DNA of 41,880 bases from Phenylobacterium deserti (GCA_945883235.1 CAMCXF010000030.1:1-41880); one strand, 5' to 3'; positions 1 to 10,550 are shown, numbered from the stretch's first letter. Notes: a model not told the origin generated them from the letters alone. Numbers and translations: made by a program.

Positions 1-169
1 TCAGGCTGGTATCGGCCAGTGCCGCCTGGATGATCGCGTTGTTTTCCGACGCCGACGTGATCACGGCCAGATGGCCGCCCTGGGCCTGAGCATACGTCGA
101 CGCGTCCTGCCAGGTGCGGGCCGCCGCAACGAACTCGTAGGTATGCCCCTCAAAGAAAAAACGCGCCAT
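1..169 (-). CDS. C-type lectin domain protein, N-terminal fragment (cut by window edge)
   Basis: Reading left from an ATG at 169, the first 56 codons are open to the window edge, so only the N-terminus is present. The start is supported by a GAGGTG ribosome-binding site about 6 nt upstream. The peptide contains YEFVAAARTWQDASTYAQ followed by GGHLAVITSASEN, the pattern that opens a C-type lectin fold (aromatic-rich beta strand, then W-x-x-A helix, then GGHLA-I strand). Such domains bind carbohydrate or protein ligands and are often found in secreted bacterial proteins. No signal peptide precedes the domain in this start choice. It lies 269 bp downstream of hemB on the same strand. That gap (170-438) shows no convincing gene or terminator. 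The family call is from motif pattern only. Confidence 0.6.
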   Translation of the reverse strand, partial: MARFFFEGHTYEFVAAARTWQDASTYAQAQGGHLAVITSASENNAIIQAALADTSL

Positions 170-438
170 CTGGACACCTCGGCTCAACTGCAAATTTGTT
201 TGATCTCAGCACATCGCCCGGAGCAAGCGCGCAGATGCGCGCCAGACGACGCATGCAAGCCGAGGGCCGGAGATGGCGAACAGTCGGTAGGCGGATCAGA
301 TGGGGCTGGAGATTCAAGGTTTCGTAGATCGGGGCGTGAGGTGCTGCGAACTTCCGCTTTGGGGTCGTGAGCGGGTATTGGCGTCATGCCAGGAAGCGGA
401 CCTTCGCCAAGCCATACCCAGCAGGTGCGTTCGATTCC

Positions 439-1704
<1,266 letters not shown>

Positions 1705-1742
1705 CTACGGCGTAGCCTGAGACGGCATGGGAGGCGCGGCCT

Positions 1743-2765
1743 ATGGTGTCTCGACGCAACGCCACCCTCGACGGAATCCGGGGCGTCGCGGCGATCGCCG
1801 TCCTGCTCCTCCATCTGGAGCGTCCGGGCTTTCATATGCCTCTGGCGACCTTTACGGCGGTTGACCTGTTCTTCCTGATCAGCGGGTTCGTGATCGCTCA
1901 GGCCTATGAAGGTCGCATCTCGCAGTTCGGCGTCCTGGCTTTCCTGCGCGCGCGGCTGATCCGCCTGTATCCAATGCTGCTTCTCGGCCTGCTAATCCTT
2001 CCTGCATATGCCGTCCTGGTGACGCTCGGGCAGCACGGGGCGTCTCCCGCCACGCCCTGGCAGGTCCTGGGTTCCCTTGGCGCCGGTCTACTGTTTCTGC
2101 CCTCACATCTGCCGCCGTCGAAACTCTGGGACGAGACTTCACTGTTTCCGCTCAACGCGCCTGTCTGGTCGCTGATGTTCGAAATGGCCGTGAACCTGGC
2201 CTATGCGCTGCTTCTGCCCTGGCTTTCGCGGCTCATGCTGGCGTTCATCGTGCTGCTGTCGGGGATCTTGCTGGTCGTCATCCAGCTTCGTCTTGACGGC
2301 ATCGACCTCGGCTGGAGCTGGCCCAGCCTGTGGTGGGGCGTTCCCCGCGTGACGTTCTCATTCTTCCTGGGGGTATTGATCTGGCGGCTGAAGATTTCAT
2401 GGCGCCCCGTGCATCCGTTGCTGGCCTTGGCGGCTGTCCCGGCTCTGTTCCATGCTCCGGAGATTTTCGCAGTGCTGGTGGGCTATCCTCTGGTGTTGGT
2501 CGCTGCGACATCGTCGGTGTCGTCGAACTTGCGCGGATCACGGATCATGACAGCGATGGGGGCCATGTCCTACCCGCTCTATGTGATCCACTTCCCGCTG
2601 CTGTACTGGCTCGGGTATCTGCTGGCTCGCCGCATGCCGGAGTGGGCGAGCCTGCCCGTCAGCATAGTCCTGATGCTACTTTGCGCCTTTGTAGCGCTAA
2701 AGCTCTGGGACGAGCCCGTCCGCCGCTGGCTGTCGAGACGGCCCGCCACCCCCGCCGCGGATTGA
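1743..2765 (+). CDS. Acyltransferase 3 family integral membrane protein
   Basis: A 340-aa polytopic membrane protein of the acyltransferase 3 (OafA/YrhL, COG1835) family, which moves acyl groups onto extracytoplasmic sugars or other envelope molecules. The N-terminus [18 protein letters not shown] matches the family signature (L-D-G-x-R-G-x-A-A, then a helix ending in the conserved His). [10 protein letters not shown] at about residue 45 is the typical second motif. About ten hydrophobic segments follow, with a short basic C-terminus. The acceptor cannot be told from sequence. It ends 31 bp before the acyl-CoA dehydrogenase, so it could be cotranscribed, but there is no functional link to valine breakdown. 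It could belong to O-antigen, exopolysaccharide or glucan modification. Confidence 0.85.
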   Translation: MVSRRNATLDGIRGVAAIAVLLLHLERPGFHMPLATFTAVDLFFLISGFVIAQAYEGRISQFGVLAFLRARLIRLYPMLLLGLLILPAYAVLVTLGQHGASPATPWQVLGSLGAGLLFLPSHLPPSKLWDETSLFPLNAPVWSLMFEMAVNLAYALLLPWLSRLMLAFIVLLSGILLVVIQLRLDGIDLGWSWPSLWWGVPRVTFSFFLGVLIWRLKISWRPVHPLLALAAVPALFHAPEIFAVLVGYPLVLVAATSSVSSNLRGSRIMTAMGAMSYPLYVIHFPLLYWLGYLLARRMPEWASLPVSIVLMLLCAFVALKLWDEPVRRWLSRRPATPAAD

Positions 2766-2796
2766 CACCTCGCCCACATCGCGCGACCTCACCTCC

Positions 2797-3933
2797 ATGG
2801 ATTTCAACCTCTCCGAAGACCAGCGAGCCATTGAGGACGCGGCGCGGGCGTTCGCGATGGCCGAACTGGCCCCTCACTCGGCACGCTGGGACGAGGACAG
2901 CTACTTTCCTGTCGATGTGATGCGCAAGGCCGCCGAACTGGGCTTTGCGGGTCTCTACGTTCGCGAGGACGTGGGCGGCTCGTCGCTGAGCCGGCTCGAC
3001 GCCAGCATTGTATTCGAGCAGCTGTCGTACGGCGATGTGTCGACGGCGGCGTTTATCTCCATCCACAATATGGCCTCGTGGATGATTGACCGGTTCGGGT
3101 CAGAGGACCTGCGTCGTCGCTATCTGCCGCGCCTGACGACCATGGAACTGATCGCCTCATACGCGCTGACGGAGCCGGGCTCGGGGTCGGACGCCGCCGC
3201 CATGAAGACTTCCGCGCGCAAGGACGGCGACGGCTATGTGCTGAACGGCTCCAAAGCGTTCATTTCCGGCGCGGGGACCTCGGACATCTACCTGGTCATG
3301 GCCCGGTCCGGCGGCCCCGGTGCCAAGGGTATCTCGGCATTCGTAGTCGAGAAAGGAACGCCCGGCCTGTCCTTCGGTGCGGCAGAAAGGAAGATGGGCT
3401 GGAATTCCCAGCCGACCGCCCAGGTCAATTTCGACGACTGCTGCATCCCCGAGGCCAACCGGATCGGCGAGGAGGGCGAGGGCTTCAAGTTCGCCATGGC
3501 CGGACTGGACGGCGGCCGGATCAACATCGCCTCGTGCTCGCTGGGCGGGGCCAGCTTCGCGCTGGACACTACCAAGACCTATCTGGAGACCCGCAACCAG
3601 TTCGGTCAGGCGCTGAAGGAATTTCAGGGTCTGCAGTGGCGCTTCGCCGACATGGCCACCGAGCTGGACGCCGCGCGCCTGATGGTCCGCCGCGCCGCCC
3701 ACGCCCTCGACCAGAAGCACCCCAAGGCCACCCAGTATTGCGCCATGGCCAAGCGCTTCGCCACCGACGCCGGCTTCGAGGTCGCCAACCAGGCGCTGCA
3801 ACTGCACGGCGGCTATGGCTATTTGCGCGACTATCCGCTGGAGCGCATCGTGCGTGACCTGCGGGTCCACCAGATCCTTGAAGGCACCAACGAGATCATG
3901 CGCGTGATCACGGCGCGGGAGCTGTTTCGATGA
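2797..3933 (+). CDS. Acyl-CoA dehydrogenase, probably isobutyryl-CoA dehydrogenase
   Basis: A FAD-dependent alpha,beta-dehydrogenase of an acyl-CoA thioester passing electrons to ETF; 378 aa, the usual length. It has the N-terminal helical domain ([20 protein letters not shown]), the central signature [20 protein letters not shown], and a C-terminal helical domain with [12 protein letters not shown] and [15 protein letters not shown]. The catalytic glutamate lies in [17 protein letters not shown], as in ACAD8-like enzymes. The substrate is inferred from context: the next gene is a 3-hydroxyisobutyryl-CoA hydrolase and a 3-hydroxyisobutyrate dehydrogenase follows, so oxidation of isobutyryl-CoA in valine catabolism is the best fit. 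Its stop overlaps the next start (ATGA), suggesting translational coupling. A short/branched-chain enzyme of broader specificity is the alternative. Confidence 0.88.
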   Translation: MDFNLSEDQRAIEDAARAFAMAELAPHSARWDEDSYFPVDVMRKAAELGFAGLYVREDVGGSSLSRLDASIVFEQLSYGDVSTAAFISIHNMASWMIDRFGSEDLRRRYLPRLTTMELIASYALTEPGSGSDAAAMKTSARKDGDGYVLNGSKAFISGAGTSDIYLVMARSGGPGAKGISAFVVEKGTPGLSFGAAERKMGWNSQPTAQVNFDDCCIPEANRIGEEGEGFKFAMAGLDGGRINIASCSLGGASFALDTTKTYLETRNQFGQALKEFQGLQWRFADMATELDAARLMVRRAAHALDQKHPKATQYCAMAKRFATDAGFEVANQALQLHGGYGYLRDYPLERIVRDLRVHQILEGTNEIMRVITARELFR

Positions 3934-4982
3934 CCGCCGACCCCGAGGTCCTCTGCCGAATCGAAGGTCGCGTCGGGCGGATCACCTTGAACCGGCCAGG
4001 CGCGCTGCATGCGCTGACCACCAACATGTGCCGCCATATGACCGACGCCTTGCTGGCCTGGCACGACGATCCGGCCGTCGAGCTGGTGATGTTCGATCAC
4101 TCCGGCGAGCGCGGATTCTGCGCCGGCGGCGACATCCGCATGCTGGCCGACAGCGGCGCTGGTGACGGTCATGAAGCCCGCGAGTTCTTTTACATCGAGT
4201 ACCGGCTGAACGAGCTGCTGTTCCGATACCCCAAGCCGACGCTGGCGATCATGGACGGCATAACCATGGGCGGAGGCGTGGGCCTGGCGCAGCCGTGTCG
4301 CTATCGGCTGGCCACCGAGCGGACGACGTTCGCTATGCCCGAGACCGGGATCGGTCTGTTTCCCGACGTCGGTGGTGGCTGGTATCTCAGCCGGATGCCG
4401 CACCACCTGGGCCTGTGGCTGGCGCTGACGGGTGCGCGGATCAAGGCCGCGGACTGTGAGTTGCTGGGCATCGCCACCGATTTTGTAGAAACCGCACGTC
4501 TCGGCGACCTCAAGGCCGCGATCCTTGCCGATCCCCCGGCGGTCGAAACCCTGCTGACGCAGTTTGAAGCCGATGCGGGACGCCCGCCCCTGGCCGCCCA
4601 CCAGGACGATATCGCCCGGATCTTCGGCGGCCCGGGTGTCGAGGCGATTGTCGCAGCGCTCAAAGCTGCAGACACTGACTGGGCACGAGACCAGCTCAAA
4701 GTGCTGGCGACCAAATCTCCGCAGACCCTGAAGGTCGCCTTCCGCCAACTCCAGCTCGGCGCGGCCGCAGAAACCTTCGCCGAAAACATGGCGACCGAGT
4801 ACTGCATCGGCGCCCGCGTCGTGCATCGCCACGATTTCCTGGAGGGCGTGCGCGCCGTCATCGTGGACAAGGACAACGCGCCGAAATGGAATCCCGCTAC
4901 CCTTGAGGCGGTCAGTGACGACCTGCTGGACAGCATTTTCGCTGCCCTCCCTTCCACCGAAGCCTGGACGCCCCTAACTTGA
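3930..4982 (+). CDS. 3-hydroxyisobutyryl-CoA hydrolase (enoyl-CoA hydratase/isomerase fold)
   Basis: Releases free 3-hydroxyisobutyrate from its CoA ester in valine degradation. The protein is 350 aa, the length of HIBYL-CoA hydrolases rather than of the ~260-aa crotonases. It has the oxyanion-hole segment [12 protein letters not shown] near residue 65, [20 protein letters not shown] near 110-125, and the diagnostic [20 protein letters not shown] near 135-150, which holds the catalytic Glu and Asp of the hydrolase subfamily. The C-terminal extension is also typical. The start ATG overlaps the stop of the acyl-CoA dehydrogenase by 4 nt. The intermediate enzyme (methacrylyl-CoA hydratase) and the last enzyme (methylmalonate-semialdehyde dehydrogenase) are not in this window. 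Confidence 0.9.
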   Translation: MTADPEVLCRIEGRVGRITLNRPGALHALTTNMCRHMTDALLAWHDDPAVELVMFDHSGERGFCAGGDIRMLADSGAGDGHEAREFFYIEYRLNELLFRYPKPTLAIMDGITMGGGVGLAQPCRYRLATERTTFAMPETGIGLFPDVGGGWYLSRMPHHLGLWLALTGARIKAADCELLGIATDFVETARLGDLKAAILADPPAVETLLTQFEADAGRPPLAAHQDDIARIFGGPGVEAIVAALKAADTDWARDQLKVLATKSPQTLKVAFRQLQLGAAAETFAENMATEYCIGARVVHRHDFLEGVRAVIVDKDNAPKWNPATLEAVSDDLLDSIFAALPSTEAWTPLT

Positions 4983-5023
4983 AGTCAAGGCGGCCGGAGC
5001 GCGGCTGTCGGAGGAACGCCCAG

Positions 5024-5770
5024 ATGAACTCGAACCTTTTGTTGGTGGCCGCAGCGGCCATCGCCCTAACCGCCGGCATGGCCCAGGCCGCGCCATCCGC
5101 CGCGATTACCGCAGCCGTGGCCGACAAAGGTCGTCCCGAAGCAGACAGCAAGCGCGATGCGGATCGCAAACCTGCCGAGATGATGGAATTTGCCGGTGTA
5201 AAGCCGGGCTCCAAAGTCGCTGACTTCATTCCGGGCGGCGGCTATTTCACCCGCATCTTCTCAAAAGCTGTCGGCCCCAAGGGCAAGGTCTATGCCGTAA
5301 CCAACCCAGCCCCGGCCAATGCCGCCACCCCGCCGGCGATCTTCGGCATCGCCGCCGACCCGCAATACGGCAACATCACGGTCAGCCAGACCGGCATCGC
5401 CAACTTCACCCTGCCCGAGCAGGTGGACGTGTTCTGGACCGCCCAGAACTACCACGACCTCTTCGCCCGGGCCCGCAACGTCGACATCGCCAAGGTCGAC
5501 AAGCTCATTTTCGACTCGATAAAGCCCGGCGGCGTGTTCATCGTCCTGGATCACGCGGCAGCACCCGGCACACCCATTGACCCGGACGACAAGCTGCACC
5601 GGATCGACCCGGCCCACGTGAAGGCTCAACTGATCAGCTCTGGCTTCAAGTTCGAGGGTGAGAGCACTGTCTTGCGCAATCCCAACGACGATCACACCAA
5701 GGGCGTCTTTGACCCGTCCATTCGCGGCAAGACCGACCAGTTCATCTACAAGTTCCGCAAGCCAAAGTAG
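5024..5770 (+). CDS. Exported predicted class I methyltransferase (COG4798-like)
   Basis: A 248-aa protein with a clear Sec signal peptide (MNSNLLLVAAAAIALTAGMAQA, cleavage after AQA) and a Rossmann-like methyltransferase core. The motif I region reads GSKVADFIPGGGYFTRIFSK, close to the I/W-PGGG-Y/F-T pattern of COG4798 predicted methyltransferases. Later segments (VFWTAQNYHDLF and GGVFIVLDHAA) also fit. The ATG at 5024 is chosen over a TTG 45 nt upstream because it follows GAGGAA at 5011-5016 and opens the signal peptide. It sits inside the valine-degradation gene run, between the hydrolase and the dehydrogenase. A periplasmic location is odd for an S-adenosylmethionine enzyme, and the substrate and cofactor use are unknown. 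Confidence 0.8.
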   Translation: MNSNLLLVAAAAIALTAGMAQAAPSAAITAAVADKGRPEADSKRDADRKPAEMMEFAGVKPGSKVADFIPGGGYFTRIFSKAVGPKGKVYAVTNPAPANAATPPAIFGIAADPQYGNITVSQTGIANFTLPEQVDVFWTAQNYHDLFARARNVDIAKVDKLIFDSIKPGGVFIVLDHAAAPGTPIDPDDKLHRIDPAHVKAQLISSGFKFEGESTVLRNPNDDHTKGVFDPSIRGKTDQFIYKFRKPK

Positions 5771-5791
5771 TCCACTGAAAAAGAGGCATTC

Positions 5792-6682
5792 ATGACCCGC
5801 GTCGCGTTCATCGGTCTGGGCAATATGGGCGGCGGAATGGCTGCCAACCAGGCCAGGGCGGGGCGCGAGGTCATGGCCTTTGACCTGTCCGCCGCCGCCT
5901 TGGAAAAATCCGCTGCGGCGGGGTGTTTGATTGCCGGATCCGTGTCTGAGGCGGTCGCCTCCGCCGATGCCGTGATCACCATGTTGCCGGCCGGCCCGCA
6001 CGTCCGCCAAGTCTATGCCGATCAGATCCTGGCGAATGCGCCAAAGACAGCCCTGTTGATCGACTGCTCCACCATCGACGTGGAAAGTGCACGCGCCGTC
6101 GCGGCCCAGGCCAGGGCGGCGGGGTTCCGGTTTGCCGACGCACCGGTGTCGGGCGGCACGGCGGCGGCAGACGCCGGGACGCTGGCGTTCATGGTCGGTT
6201 GCGACGAGCCCGATTTCGCGTCCGTCGAGGACATCATCGCCCCGATGTCGCGCGTGACCATGCGGGCCGGGGAACATGGCGCAGGGCAGGCGGCCAAGAT
6301 CTGCAATAACATGGTGCTGGGCATCTCGATGATCGGCGTCTGCGAGGCGTTTGCCCTGGCCGAGAAGCTGGGACTGGATGGCGAGCGCTTCTTCGAGATC
6401 GCCTCAAAGTCCTCCGGCCAGTGCTGGAGCCTGACAACCTATTGCCCCTGGCCTGGCCCGGTGCCGACAGCGCCGTCGAACCGCAACTATGAGGGCGGTT
6501 TTGCCACATCGATGATGCTCAAGGATCTGAAACTGGCGCAGGAGGCCGCCGCCAAGGCCGGCGCGGCAACCCCGCTGGGGGCGACCGCGGAGGGGCTTTA
6601 CGCTCTGTTCGATCGACTCGGCGGCGGCTCGCGGGATTTCTCGGCGATACTCGAGATGCTGCGCGGCAAGTCGCCCGGATAG
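5792..6682 (+). CDS. mmsB: 3-hydroxyisobutyrate dehydrogenase
   Basis: Oxidises 3-hydroxyisobutyrate to methylmalonate semialdehyde with NAD+ in valine breakdown. The product is 296 aa, family length. The N-terminal Rossmann domain begins MTRVAFIGLGNMGGGMAANQ. The substrate-binding signature DAPVSGGTAAADAGTLAFMV lies near 120-140, and the catalytic lysine in GAGQAAKICNNMVLG near 170. The C-terminal helical domain carries YCPWPGPVPTAPSNRNYEGG and FATSMMLKDLKLA, which separate true HIBADH enzymes from tartronate semialdehyde reductases. It closes the operon begun by the acyl-CoA dehydrogenase. Its stop is only 4 bp from the FixK/FNR-type box that belongs to hemA. Confidence 0.93.
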   Translation: MTRVAFIGLGNMGGGMAANQARAGREVMAFDLSAAALEKSAAAGCLIAGSVSEAVASADAVITMLPAGPHVRQVYADQILANAPKTALLIDCSTIDVESARAVAAQARAAGFRFADAPVSGGTAAADAGTLAFMVGCDEPDFASVEDIIAPMSRVTMRAGEHGAGQAAKICNNMVLGISMIGVCEAFALAEKLGLDGERFFEIASKSSGQCWSLTTYCPWPGPVPTAPSNRNYEGGFATSMMLKDLKLAQEAAAKAGAATPLGATAEGLYALFDRLGGGSRDFSAILEMLRGKSPG

Positions 6683-6686
6683 GCTC

Positions 6687-6700
6687 TTGATCCAGGTCAA
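6687..6700. promoter_or_regulatory. FixK/FNR-type binding site upstream of hemA
   Basis: The 14-mer TTGATCCAGGTCAA matches the CRP/FNR-family box TTGA-N6-TCAA, and its core is the form favoured by alphaproteobacterial FixK proteins. It is centred at 6693.5, about 158 bp upstream of the hemA ATG. If it acts at the usual -41.5 position, transcription would start near 6735, leaving a leader of about 117 nt. TTGTAG at 6721-6726 could serve as a poor -10. Sites like this activate hemA under low oxygen in several alphaproteobacteria. The match is seen directly; its use here is inferred. Confidence 0.72.
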
Positions 6701-6851
6701 GGCGGGGCGTCATTGACGAATTGTAGTGACGCTTCACGAAGCGATGGGCCTCCGGACCCTCGATTTTATGGACAAGGTGAAATCGTGGCGCCAAAAGGCG
6801 ATCGTAATCGAGGTTATGTCAGCGCCAAACGCGCCGTCGGGAAATTGGTTC

Positions 6852-8081
6852 ATGGACTATAACAAGGCTTTCCACACTGCTCTCGACCAGGTCCGGACCG
6901 AAGGGCGCTACCGCGTGTTCGCGGATCTGAAGCGCCATCGCGGCCAGTTTCCGAAAGCCACCTGGACCCGTGACGACGGCACGCAGGCCGACGTGACCGT
7001 GTGGTGTTCCAACGACTATCTGGGCCAGGGCCAGAACCCGGTCGTGCTCGACGCCATGCACGCCGCCATCGAAGAGGCCGGCGCTGGATCCGGCGGCACA
7101 CGCAACATCTCGGGCACCACCCACTATCATGTCGAGCTGGAGCACGAGCTGGCTGACCTGCACCAGAAGCAGGCCGCGCTGCTGTTCACGTCAGGCTACG
7201 TCTCCAACGAGGCCTCGCTGTCGACCTTGTTCAAGATCCTGCCCGGTCTGATCATTTTCTCGGACGAGCTGAACCACAACTCGATGATCTCCGGCATCCG
7301 CGCCGGGGGCCGGGCGCAGCGCCGGGTGTTCCGCCACAACGATCTGGCCCACCTCGAGCAACTGCTCAGCGAAGCCGATCCCGAACTGCCGAAACTCATC
7401 GCCTTCGAGAGTGTCTATTCCATGGACGGCGACATCGCCGACATGGCCGGCACCGTCGCCTTGGCCAAAAAGTACGGTGCCCTGACCTATCTGGACGAGG
7501 TCCACGCGGTCGGCATGTACGGTGAGCGCGGCGCGGGCGTCGCCGAACGTGACGGTGTGATGGCAGACATCGACATCGTCGAGGGCACGCTGGGCAAGGC
7601 GTTCGGCGTCATGGGCGGCTACATCGCCGCCGACAGCGTCATCGTCGATGCAATCCGCAGCTATGCTGACGGCTTCATCTTCACCACCTCGCTGCCGCCG
7701 GCTATTGCCGCGGGTGCCGTCGCCTCGATCCGCTATCTGAAGGAACACAACGAGGTCCGCATCGCCCACCAGGCCCGCGCCGCCGCCTTGAAGGCCCGGA
7801 TGCTGAAGGCCGGGTTGCCGGTGATGCCTTCGGTCAGCCACATCGTGCCGGTGCTGGTCGGAGACCCCGTCCACTGCAAGATGATCTCCGACATCCTGCT
7901 GGAAGAACACGGCGTCTACGTCCAGCCGATCAACTACCCCACTGTGCCCCGCGGCACCGAGCGCCTGCGCTTCACCCCGTCACCCGCCCACACCGACGGT
8001 ATGATGGACGAGCTGGTCTCGACGCTGGAAAAACTTTGGGACCGCTGCAACGTCCAGCGCATGGGCGGCTACGCGGCGTAA
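6852..8081 (+). CDS. hemA: 5-aminolevulinate synthase
   Basis: PLP enzyme condensing glycine and succinyl-CoA to 5-aminolevulinate, the entry step of the Shemin (C4) heme route used by alphaproteobacteria; 409 aa from the chosen start. Visible features are the glycine-rich loop [20 protein letters not shown] (about 80-100), [20 protein letters not shown] with the PLP-contacting Asp and His (about 215-235), and the Schiff-base lysine in [19 protein letters not shown] (about 245). The frame stays open upstream to a GTG at 6726, but homologues begin [20 protein letters not shown], so ATG 6852 was taken. It appears to be transcribed alone, probably under FixK/FNR-type control from the box at 6687-6700. 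Together with hemB it supplies the early heme pathway. Confidence 0.96.
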   Translation: MDYNKAFHTALDQVRTEGRYRVFADLKRHRGQFPKATWTRDDGTQADVTVWCSNDYLGQGQNPVVLDAMHAAIEEAGAGSGGTRNISGTTHYHVELEHELADLHQKQAALLFTSGYVSNEASLSTLFKILPGLIIFSDELNHNSMISGIRAGGRAQRRVFRHNDLAHLEQLLSEADPELPKLIAFESVYSMDGDIADMAGTVALAKKYGALTYLDEVHAVGMYGERGAGVAERDGVMADIDIVEGTLGKAFGVMGGYIAADSVIVDAIRSYADGFIFTTSLPPAIAAGAVASIRYLKEHNEVRIAHQARAAALKARMLKAGLPVMPSVSHIVPVLVGDPVHCKMISDILLEEHGVYVQPINYPTVPRGTERLRFTPSPAHTDGMMDELVSTLEKLWDRCNVQRMGGYAA

Positions 8082-8110
8082 GGAGCCGCGCTATCAAACT
8101 ATTGCATGCG

Positions 8111-8305
8111 CGCCCTTCTCCCCTCGTGGGAGAAGGTGGCCTGCGCAGCAGGTCGGATGAGGGGTCGATTTCCCTATCCGGACAAACCGCTGCTTGGCTG
8201 GAATAGTCGCCGCGCGACCCCTCATCCCAGCCGCGGGAGCCTGTCCTCGGGCCGACCAAGGGTCGGACCCGGGGGCGGCCCACCTTCTCCCACAAGGGCA
8301 GAAGG
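8111..8305. repeat. GC-rich intergenic inverted repeat between hemA and glyA
   Basis: The 421-bp spacer 8082-8502 has no credible gene. Its first half holds two inversely oriented arms: CCTTCTCCCCTCGTGGGAG followed by AAGGTGGCC and GGTCGGATGAGGGG on the left (8111-8165), and CCCCTCATCCC followed by GGCCCACCTTCTCCCACAAG on the right (8216-8305). The right arm is expanded by a self-complementary stretch (GGGCCGACCAAGGGTCGG). This is the look of the palindromic intergenic repeats common in Caulobacterales. It may act as the hemA 3' end structure. No transposase or target duplication is seen. The second half of the spacer carries the riboswitch. Confidence 0.6.
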
Positions 8306-8390
8306 CTTGTTGCTCCCCTCGCTGGAAAATCCGGGATGACGGAGTTGGTGGAGGGCTCTTCCCCCAAACTCCCCAATGCCCTATATCGCT

Positions 8391-8468
8391 CGCGTCCTTG
8401 TGTGACTGGCGATGAAGGTGGGCGACCACCGGGGAGCGCGGGGACGTTAAGCGCCGCTCGCCTGGGCC
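8391..8468 (+). promoter_or_regulatory. ZTP (pfl) riboswitch in the glyA leader
   Basis: The sequence holds the conserved blocks of the pfl/ZTP riboswitch in order: GTGACTGGCGA (8402-8412), the hairpin GGTGG-GCGA-CCACC (8417-8430) directly followed by GGGGAGCG (8431-8438), a short linker, and the 3' block CCGCTCGCCTGGGC (8454-8467), which forms the second subdomain and pseudoknot. The class binds ZTP/ZMP, which build up when 10-formyl-tetrahydrofolate runs short, and usually turns on folate and purine genes; glyA is one of its known targets. The aptamer ends 35 nt before the glyA ATG, with AGGAG at 8491-8495, so control of ribosome access is possible. I see no clear terminator. The identification is by remembered consensus, not a covariance search. 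Confidence 0.82.
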
Positions 8469-8502
8469 GATCTTTAGCCGATCCGCTGCAAGGAGCCGCC
8501 AC

Positions 8503-9792
8503 ATGACCGTCCATGCCCCGACTTCCCTCGACGCCTTCTTCACCGCTGGCGTAGGCCAGGCCGATCCGGCGATTGCCGCTGTGCTCAGCGGCGAACTCAC
8601 CCGCCAGCAGGAACAGATCGAGCTGATCGCCTCCGAAAACATCGCCTCGCAAGCGGTGCTGGACGTGCAGGGCTCTGTGCTCACCAACAAATACGCCGAG
8701 GGCTATCCCGGCAAACGCTACTACGGCGGCTGCGAGGTGGTGGACGAGGCCGAGGTCCTGGCCATCGACCGCGCCAAGCAACTGTTCGGCTGTGAGTACG
8801 CCAACGTCCAGCCCCACTCGGGCAGCCAGGCTAACCAGGCTGTCTTTATGGTCACCATGAAGCCCGGCGACACCTTCATGGGCATGAGCCTGGACGATGG
8901 CGGCCACCTGACCCACGGCAAGAGCGTCAACCAGTCTGGCAAGTGGTTCGCCCCTGTGGCCTACGGCGTCCGCCCCCAGGACCACCTGATCGACTACGAC
9001 CAGGCCGCCGAGGTGGCCCGCGCCAACAGCCCCAAGGTCATCATCGCCGGCGGCTCCGCCTATTCCCGGCAGATCGACTTCGCGAAGTTCCGCGAAATCG
9101 CTGATGAGGTGGGCGCCATCCTGATGTGCGACGTCGCCCACTACGCAGGGCTGATCGTGGCCGGCGAATACCCCAACCCGTTCCCCCACGCCCACATCGT
9201 CACCACCACCACCCACAAGACCCTGCGCGGACCCCGCGGTGGCTTGATCCTGACAAACGACAAGAAACTGGCCAAAAAGATCGACAGCGCCGTCTTCCCC
9301 GGCCTGCAGGGAGGCCCCCTGATGCACGTCATCGCCGCCAAGGCCGTGGCGTTCGGCGAGGCCCTGCGCCCCGAATTCAAAACCTACGCGAAACAGGTCA
9401 TCGAAAATGCCCGCGCCCTGGCCGACAGCCTGCAGAGCGTCGGCTTCCGCATCGTCTCGGGGGGCACCGACAGCCACCTGATGCTGGTCGACCTGACACC
9501 CAAGAACGTCAGCGGCGCCGCCGCCGAGATCGCCCTGGAGCGCGCCGGTATCACCACCAACAAGAACTCCATCCCCGGCGATCCCTTGCCGCCCATGCAG
9601 ACCTCGGGCCTACGCGTCGGCACCCCCGCCGGCACTACCCGAGGCTTCGGCCCCGCCGAATTCCGCCAGGTCGGCCACTGGATCGGCGAAATCCTCGACG
9701 CCGTCTCCACCGGCCAAGACACCTCCGCCATCGAGCAAAAGGTCCGCCGCGAAGTCGTGGACTTAACGCGCCGCTTCCCCATCTACCGCTAA
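8503..9792 (+). CDS. glyA: Serine hydroxymethyltransferase
   Basis: PLP enzyme converting serine and tetrahydrofolate to glycine and 5,10-methylene-THF, the main one-carbon source for purines, thymidylate and methionine; 429 aa, family length. Features include the N-terminal [20 protein letters not shown] (about 38-57), [20 protein letters not shown] (about 63-82), [16 protein letters not shown] (about 100-115), and the PLP lysine in [16 protein letters not shown] (about 235). The start is supported by AGGAG at 8491-8495. Its leader carries a ZTP riboswitch. The glycine produced is also a substrate of HemA, encoded just upstream. A GC-rich inverted repeat follows the gene. Confidence 0.97.
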   Translation: MTVHAPTSLDAFFTAGVGQADPAIAAVLSGELTRQQEQIELIASENIASQAVLDVQGSVLTNKYAEGYPGKRYYGGCEVVDEAEVLAIDRAKQLFGCEYANVQPHSGSQANQAVFMVTMKPGDTFMGMSLDDGGHLTHGKSVNQSGKWFAPVAYGVRPQDHLIDYDQAAEVARANSPKVIIAGGSAYSRQIDFAKFREIADEVGAILMCDVAHYAGLIVAGEYPNPFPHAHIVTTTTHKTLRGPRGGLILTNDKKLAKKIDSAVFPGLQGGPLMHVIAAKAVAFGEALRPEFKTYAKQVIENARALADSLQSVGFRIVSGGTDSHLMLVDLTPKNVSGAAAEIALERAGITTNKNSIPGDPLPPMQTSGLRVGTPAGTTRGFGPAEFRQVGHWIGEILDAVSTGQDTSAIEQKVRREVVDLTRRFPIYR

Positions 9793-9886
9793 TAGCGTTT
9801 ACTGGTCGGGTAGGGGGCAGGTGTGGTCCCGGTCGGGTCTGAGCGGACGTGAGTTTATGAGAGGTGTGGTGACTGCCAGTACCATT

Positions 9887-10050
9887 CTCCTCACCCATCG
9901 GGGGAGGGGGACCGCGCGCAGCGGGGTGGAGGGGGCCGCCGTCGCACAGTCACCGCCGGCGCATCCCCAGGTGAGAACCGTCAAAAGCCACGCCAACGGC
10001 AAGCCCCCTCCACCGCGTTCCGCGGTCCCCCTCCCCCGACGGGGGAGGAG
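9887..10050. repeat. Long inverted repeat between glyA and nrdR
   Basis: Two arms of about 50 bp (9887-9937 and 10001-10050) are near-perfect reverse complements. Each includes GGGGGAGGGGGACCGCG and TGGAGGGGGC in one orientation or the other, around a centre of about 63 bp (9938-10000). The mismatches cluster in the outer tip and in the short bridge between the two conserved blocks. The transcript could fold into one long hairpin. It belongs to the same style of GC-rich repeat as the element after hemA and the smaller hairpin after nrdR. It carries no ORF and no mobility gene. It fills most of the 286-bp glyA-nrdR spacer. Confidence 0.75.
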
Positions 10051-10078
10051 AACAAGCACCAGCAACGGAAACTAGATC

Positions 10079-10543
10079 ATGCGTTGCCCGTTCTGCGGAC
10101 ACGACGAATCCCAGGTGAAGGATAGCCGCCCGTCGGAAGACGGCGCTGCCATCCGCCGCCGCCGCATGTGCCCGTCGTGCGAAGGCCGCTTCACCACCTT
10201 CGAACGCGTCCAGCTCCGCGAACTGACCATCCTCAAGCGCTCCGGCCGCCGCACCCCGTTCGACCGCGATAAACTGGCCCGCTCGGTCGCCATCGCCATC
10301 CGCAAACGGCCCATCGAGCCCGACCGCGTCGAACGCATGATCTCCGCCATCGTGCGCCAGCTGGAAAGCATGGGCGAAACAGAGCTGCCATCCTCCACCA
10401 TCGGCGAACTGATGATGAAGCACCTGAAACAACTCGATGACGTCGCCTACGTCCGCTACGCCTCCGTCTACCGCGACTTCCGGGAAACCGAGGATTTCGC
10501 GCGGTTCCTGGGCGAGGAGGGGCTGAGCGACCCCAGCGAATGA
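10079..10543 (+). CDS. nrdR: Transcriptional repressor NrdR
   Basis: A 154-aa nucleotide-sensing repressor of ribonucleotide reductase genes, of standard length. The N-terminal zinc ribbon has two CxxC knuckles, [17 protein letters not shown] and [17 protein letters not shown]. From about residue 45 follows the ATP-cone domain ([20 protein letters not shown]) that binds dATP/ATP. The conserved tail [20 protein letters not shown] is present. The glyA-nrdR neighbourhood is common in alphaproteobacteria and joins two inputs to DNA precursor supply. No obvious NrdR box was seen within the window, so its targets lie elsewhere. Confidence 0.97.
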   Translation: MRCPFCGHDESQVKDSRPSEDGAAIRRRRMCPSCEGRFTTFERVQLRELTILKRSGRRTPFDRDKLARSVAIAIRKRPIEPDRVERMISAIVRQLESMGETELPSSTIGELMMKHLKQLDDVAYVRYASVYRDFRETEDFARFLGEEGLSDPSE

Positions 10544-10550
10544 CCCTTTT

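Noticed and set aside
3831..4832. Long open frame on the minus strand opposite the HIBYL-CoA hydrolase gene
   Set aside because: Low-complexity His/Gln/Arg/Gly-rich product, typical of the antisense shadow of a GC-rich gene. The plus-strand gene has full family motifs.
8111..8305. Mobile element (MITE or IS remnant)
   Set aside because: No target duplication, transposase scrap or defined ends. It is described only as an intergenic inverted repeat.
7972..9477. 501-codon minus-strand frame across hemA's end, the riboswitch and glyA
   Set aside because: It covers the glyA coding strand in antisense, with no domain pattern. It is a GC-bias artefact.
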